DNA of 22,572 bases from a virus: positions 1 through 22,572 of the IMG/VR virus record IMGVR_UViG_3300006735_000291. One strand, 5' to 3'. A program made the translations under genes and the position numbers. This document shows, piece after piece, positions 20,015 to 22,572 of the stretch (the first letter of the stretch is position 1; the number at the start of each line of letters is the position of its first letter). The notes under the pieces are model-generated. The model ran no database searches, was not told the DNA's origin, and saw nothing but the letters and a program-made list of their open reading frames with translations.

Positions 20015-20440
20015 CTATCCTCCTACTAAATATTTATTTAATCTATCCCAGTCATAGGGTTTAGTTAATTTTAATTCTGGCTTTAGTCTTAGACCTTCGT
20101 CTACAATTTCTCTAGCCTTATCCCCTCTATACAAAAATATTTCTGCGTCAGGAGTGCGAACTAAAACAAAACAACGACCACCAGTCTTAGAGCGTTTAAT
20201 CAACCAGCCTACTTGCTCAGGACGAAGTCCTATCTTTTTACCAGCGTTGACTACTTTTAACTCTACCCAAAACTCAACACCATCACAACAAGCGTTGAAG
20301 TCGGGGATACCTCTACCTGTACCCCCAGTCTCAATGCGTTGGATATGCATTCCTGTTAAATTTTTACTAACAGTGCTCCAAAAAGCACTTTCTTTCAAAA
20401 GTTTCTTTTTATAGTTTTTACACCTTTGTCTTTTAGCCAA
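20015..20440 (-). CDS. PD-(D/E)XK nuclease, VRR-NUC/resolvase-like
   Basis: This is a protein of up to 141 residues. The core GRGIPDFNACCDGVEFWVEL, then KVVNAGKKIGLRPEQVGWL gives D47, E60-x-K62 and Q76, the order of a PD-(D/E)XK active site as in VRR-NUC and Holliday-resolvase-like nucleases. CFVLVRT and IFLYRGD follow as further core strands. It would cut branched or replication DNA, which suits its place beside the polymerase. The open frame begins at a TTG overlapping the helix-turn-helix gene by 46 bases; the next internal ATG (residue 31) would leave the core intact, so the start is uncertain. Confidence 0.75.
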   Translation of the reverse strand: MAKRQRCKNYKKKLLKESAFWSTVSKNLTGMHIQRIETGGTGRGIPDFNACCDGVEFWVELKVVNAGKKIGLRPEQVGWLIKRSKTGGRCFVLVRTPDAEIFLYRGDKAREIVDEGLRLKPELKLTKPYDWDRLNKYLVGG

Positions 20441-20664
20441 TCCGTGTAATCACTGTGATCGATCATATCCTTTTCAATTTTATGAGCGACATAATAGTCA
20501 CCATCACCAAGTTTACATCGTCTAATAATTTGATGTACTCTTTGTTTTGTCAGACCGTACTCGTCCCCAATCTGTTCCATCGTCTTACCTTTCTTGTACG
20601 CATCCCACATATTTCTATTCCTGTCCAAAAAACTTTGGGCAGACCTTTCATCTATTCCTTGCAT
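20395..20664 (-). CDS. Small helix-turn-helix DNA-binding protein (sigma region 4-like)
   Basis: This is an 89-residue protein. AYKKGKTMEQIGDEYGLTKQ (residues 22-41) followed by RVHQIIRRC is a helix-turn-helix like that of sigma factor region 4.2 ('T-x-E-Q-I-x-x-x-x-G-L-T-x-x-R-V-x-Q-I'). A charged N-terminus and a basic tail complete it. There is no sigma region 2, so it is a regulator rather than a sigma factor. The start overlaps the polymerase stop as TAATG. It might act on the repeated promoters; that is inference. Confidence 0.75.
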   Translation of the reverse strand: MQGIDERSAQSFLDRNRNMWDAYKKGKTMEQIGDEYGLTKQRVHQIIRRCKLGDGDYYVAHKIEKDMIDHSDYTDWLKDKGVKTIKRNF

Positions 20665-22541
20665 TAATTGCTCCAGTATTTGTTGTGGTCAACCATAGCT
20701 GTTCCCCAAGTATCGCCAATCTCAGCATCTACTTTAGAAGGAACATTAAGGTCAACGCATGTTTCCATTATTTCCACAATTTTTCTGCTTTCTTCTTTAT
20801 TTTTAACCGATATGTCTAACTCGTCATGTACTTGTATATGGGGGACGATACCCTCTTTCCATAAATCAAGCATCGCTTGTTTAGTCATATCTGCTGCACT
20901 ACCTTGAATCAAGCGATTAAACGCACGATATGTAAACGCACGACGAATATTTTGCCCATATTCTTCAATCGCTTTATCCATTGGCAATGGTTGTGTTTTC
21001 TCGTTTCTCGCTTCATACATGTCAAAACGACATTTCCTACCCAACAGTGTAGTTATTTCACCTACATTCTCTGCTCTACGAGAGCAAGAGAGGGTAAGTT
21101 CTTTAATGAAGGGTACTTTTGAGTGATAATTGTTAAATAATGCCTCAGCCTCTAGTTCGTTAATACCTAGTGCTTGAATTAATTTATTTTTACCCATACC
21201 ATAACTGAGCGACAGGTTTATAACTTTTGCATCTTTTCTAGCAATACCTGCCATGTCAGCAACGATTTGATGGAAGTCAGCATCTTCGTGTCGATATGCA
21301 GAAACAGCCTCATCAGATCCAGGCAGGTTCATTTTAGATGCATAATGTACAGTTAGTCTAGGTTCTTGCTGTGAATAATCGTATGCACCCCAGACATGGT
21401 CTTCTTCTGGTAAAAACAAACCACGCACCAGTGGACCAAGTATTGGGTCACGAGCTGGAACTTGTTGTAAATTAGGTGTACTATAACTGAATCTACCACT
21501 AACCGTACCACCTGAATCACCACGCAAAGGATGCATTTGCCCATGTATTCTACCGTTGTGTGAGTGTTCTAGAATCATGTTTTCTATAAATGCACTTCGT
21601 ATTTTTTGCAATTTACGAGCCTCAACTACAAGTTTAGGGAGTCCATGGTCTAATCCTTCTAGCCATTTACCTGTAAAGCTAGGAGCGTTTGTTTTTTGCG
21701 TTCTAGGGTAAGTTAAACCTGCTTTGTCAAACGCTTTAGCTACGCTTGCAGATGCCCATACATCTACATCAACACCATACTTATATTTGATTTGTTTTAT
21801 GCAATCTTTTTCTTGTTGTTTTAATTTAGCTACAGTTTCTTCGGCTTTATTGACATCAACACGGACACCTCGCCATCGCATCTCGACTAAAAGAGGAATT
21901 AACGACGATTCTAACTCATAAATAGGCTCTAATTTCTGTATTTCGAGTAATTTTTTGAGTTTATCCCATAATTTTAGCGTCAACACAGCGTCTTGCTCGG
22001 CATATTCCCCTACAAATTTTGCAGGGAGCTTGTACATCTCAGCTTTTGGGTCAACACCATGAGATTTAGCTGCCTCTGTGAGTAATGTTTCATCTTTTAT
22101 TTCTTTACAGTAGTCTAAACCCAAAGAATTAAGAGAGTATTGCCTACGGTTTTCATCTATTAAAGGTGCTGCGATGACAGTGTCTTGGATTTTACCGTTA
22201 AGAGTTACACCTTCTCTTCGCAACCAGCCAACATCGTAAAGTGCGTTGTGAAATATTTTGTCACAGTTAGTAGACAAGGATTTATTAAGCCATCTAAAAA
22301 CAAAACCAGCATCTAGATTACCACCACCTTCGTGTCGTATAGGTAAATACCCACTCCATCCATCAGTTGCGATAGCTATGCCTGTCACATGTCCATCACC
22401 AGTTGCCCAGCCTGGACCAGAAACCCTTAGATTAGGATCCTTAGTTTCTAAATCTACAGCTATGCGAGACGCAGAAGAAAGATCAGGTAGAATATCGGGA
22501 GCAACCCAGTCAGATCTGGGTGGAAACATAGGATTCTGCAT
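20664..22541 (-). CDS. polA: Family A DNA polymerase with 3'-5' exonuclease
   Basis: This is a 625-residue replicative polymerase. The exonuclease domain shows IAVDLETKDP (D30, E32), HNALYDVGWL (N99, D103) and YAEQD (Y180, D184). The polymerase domain shows VSGRFSYSTPNLQQVP (348-362), motif A YDYSQQEPRLT (D388, E393), motif B RKDAKVINLSLSYG (R435, K439, L443, Y447) and motif C QVHDELD (H572, D573, E574). There is no 5'-3' nuclease domain, as is usual for phage polymerases. L443 aligns with F762 of E. coli Pol I. Motif A has Gln and Pro where Pol I has Ile and Leu. It overlaps the gene before it as TAATG. Confidence 0.95.
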   Translation of the reverse strand: MQNPMFPPRSDWVAPDILPDLSSASRIAVDLETKDPNLRVSGPGWATGDGHVTGIAIATDGWSGYLPIRHEGGGNLDAGFVFRWLNKSLSTNCDKIFHNALYDVGWLRREGVTLNGKIQDTVIAAPLIDENRRQYSLNSLGLDYCKEIKDETLLTEAAKSHGVDPKAEMYKLPAKFVGEYAEQDAVLTLKLWDKLKKLLEIQKLEPIYELESSLIPLLVEMRWRGVRVDVNKAEETVAKLKQQEKDCIKQIKYKYGVDVDVWASASVAKAFDKAGLTYPRTQKTNAPSFTGKWLEGLDHGLPKLVVEARKLQKIRSAFIENMILEHSHNGRIHGQMHPLRGDSGGTVSGRFSYSTPNLQQVPARDPILGPLVRGLFLPEEDHVWGAYDYSQQEPRLTVHYASKMNLPGSDEAVSAYRHEDADFHQIVADMAGIARKDAKVINLSLSYGMGKNKLIQALGINELEAEALFNNYHSKVPFIKELTLSCSRRAENVGEITTLLGRKCRFDMYEARNEKTQPLPMDKAIEEYGQNIRRAFTYRAFNRLIQGSAADMTKQAMLDLWKEGIVPHIQVHDELDISVKNKEESRKIVEIMETCVDLNVPSKVDAEIGDTWGTAMVDHNKYWSN

Positions 22542-22572
22542 TATTCAGTAGCTCCATATGATTGAACTAAAT
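22541..22572 (-). CDS. C-terminal end of an unknown upstream gene
   Basis: Only the last nine residues are visible (LVQSYGATE, then TAA). The stop overlaps the polymerase ATG as TAATG, the same junction used between other genes here, so this frame is preferred over the other open one. The product cannot be identified. Confidence 0.5.
   Translation of the reverse strand, partial: LVQSYGATE

Noticed and set aside
1-22572. CRISPR array, insertion sequence or integrase-linked attachment site
   Set aside because: No regularly spaced repeats, transposase, integrase or tRNA-type attachment sequence were seen. The repeats found are promoters, terminators and protein-coding repeats.

Overview
This window looks like a stretch of an AT-rich, tightly packed tailed phage genome, probably a podovirus-type phage of a marine alphaproteobacterium. 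That host guess is inference, from the style of several proteins: a tail protein with a GTWGTSTNTNLELI start, an MAGKGDKPRP-type small protein, glycine/methionine-rich small basic proteins, and a P22-type portal of about 812 residues. All genes but one lie on the minus strand, so transcription runs from high to low coordinates. Both window ends cut through genes. No integrase, lysin, helicase, primase or tRNA gene is visible.

Replication and small-gene region (about 22.57 kb down to 14.5 kb). The order is: the tail end of an unknown gene, a family A DNA polymerase with a 3'-5' exonuclease domain, a small helix-turn-helix protein, a PD-(D/E)XK nuclease, and a run of small genes that includes a lipoprotein. 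The single plus-strand gene, a 2-oxoglutarate/Fe(II) oxygenase (18188-18874), follows. Next comes an eight-gene overlapping operon (18090 down to 16240). It contains several peptides under 60 residues, one of them a single-pass membrane peptide, and ends in a cytidylyltransferase-like protein. Last are four very small transcription units (16.2 to 14.5 kb).

Five copies of a near-identical promoter (CCTTTACTT context, TTTACT -35, 16-17 bp spacer, TAGAAT or TAGACT -10) are paired with an AAGAAAGGAG ribosome-binding leader. Three terminators share one stem sequence (ATGGCTCC/GGAGCCAT). The result is a set of interchangeable promoter-gene-terminator cassettes, which I regard as the most interesting non-coding structure here.

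Morphogenesis region (14.25 kb down to 1). The order is: terminase small subunit, terminase large subunit, portal, two small basic glycine-rich proteins, a small coiled-coil protein, a phage GroES-like co-chaperonin, a scaffold-like acidic coiled-coil protein, a conserved head-associated protein, a probable decoration protein, and the major capsid protein with a strong terminator. After these come two structural proteins, a gp4-like connector protein, a head/tail protein carrying a copper-site cupredoxin domain on a Ser-Pro linker, a second adaptor, an MptE/sialyltransferase-like Rossmann protein, two small conserved proteins, a protein built of eight 22-residue repeats, and the start of a tail protein. 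DNA is packaged by the terminase through the portal. The scaffold, capsid and GroES-like protein would serve head assembly, and the adaptors and repeat proteins would close and extend the neck and tail.

Functions are read from motifs and recalled family features. No database search was possible.
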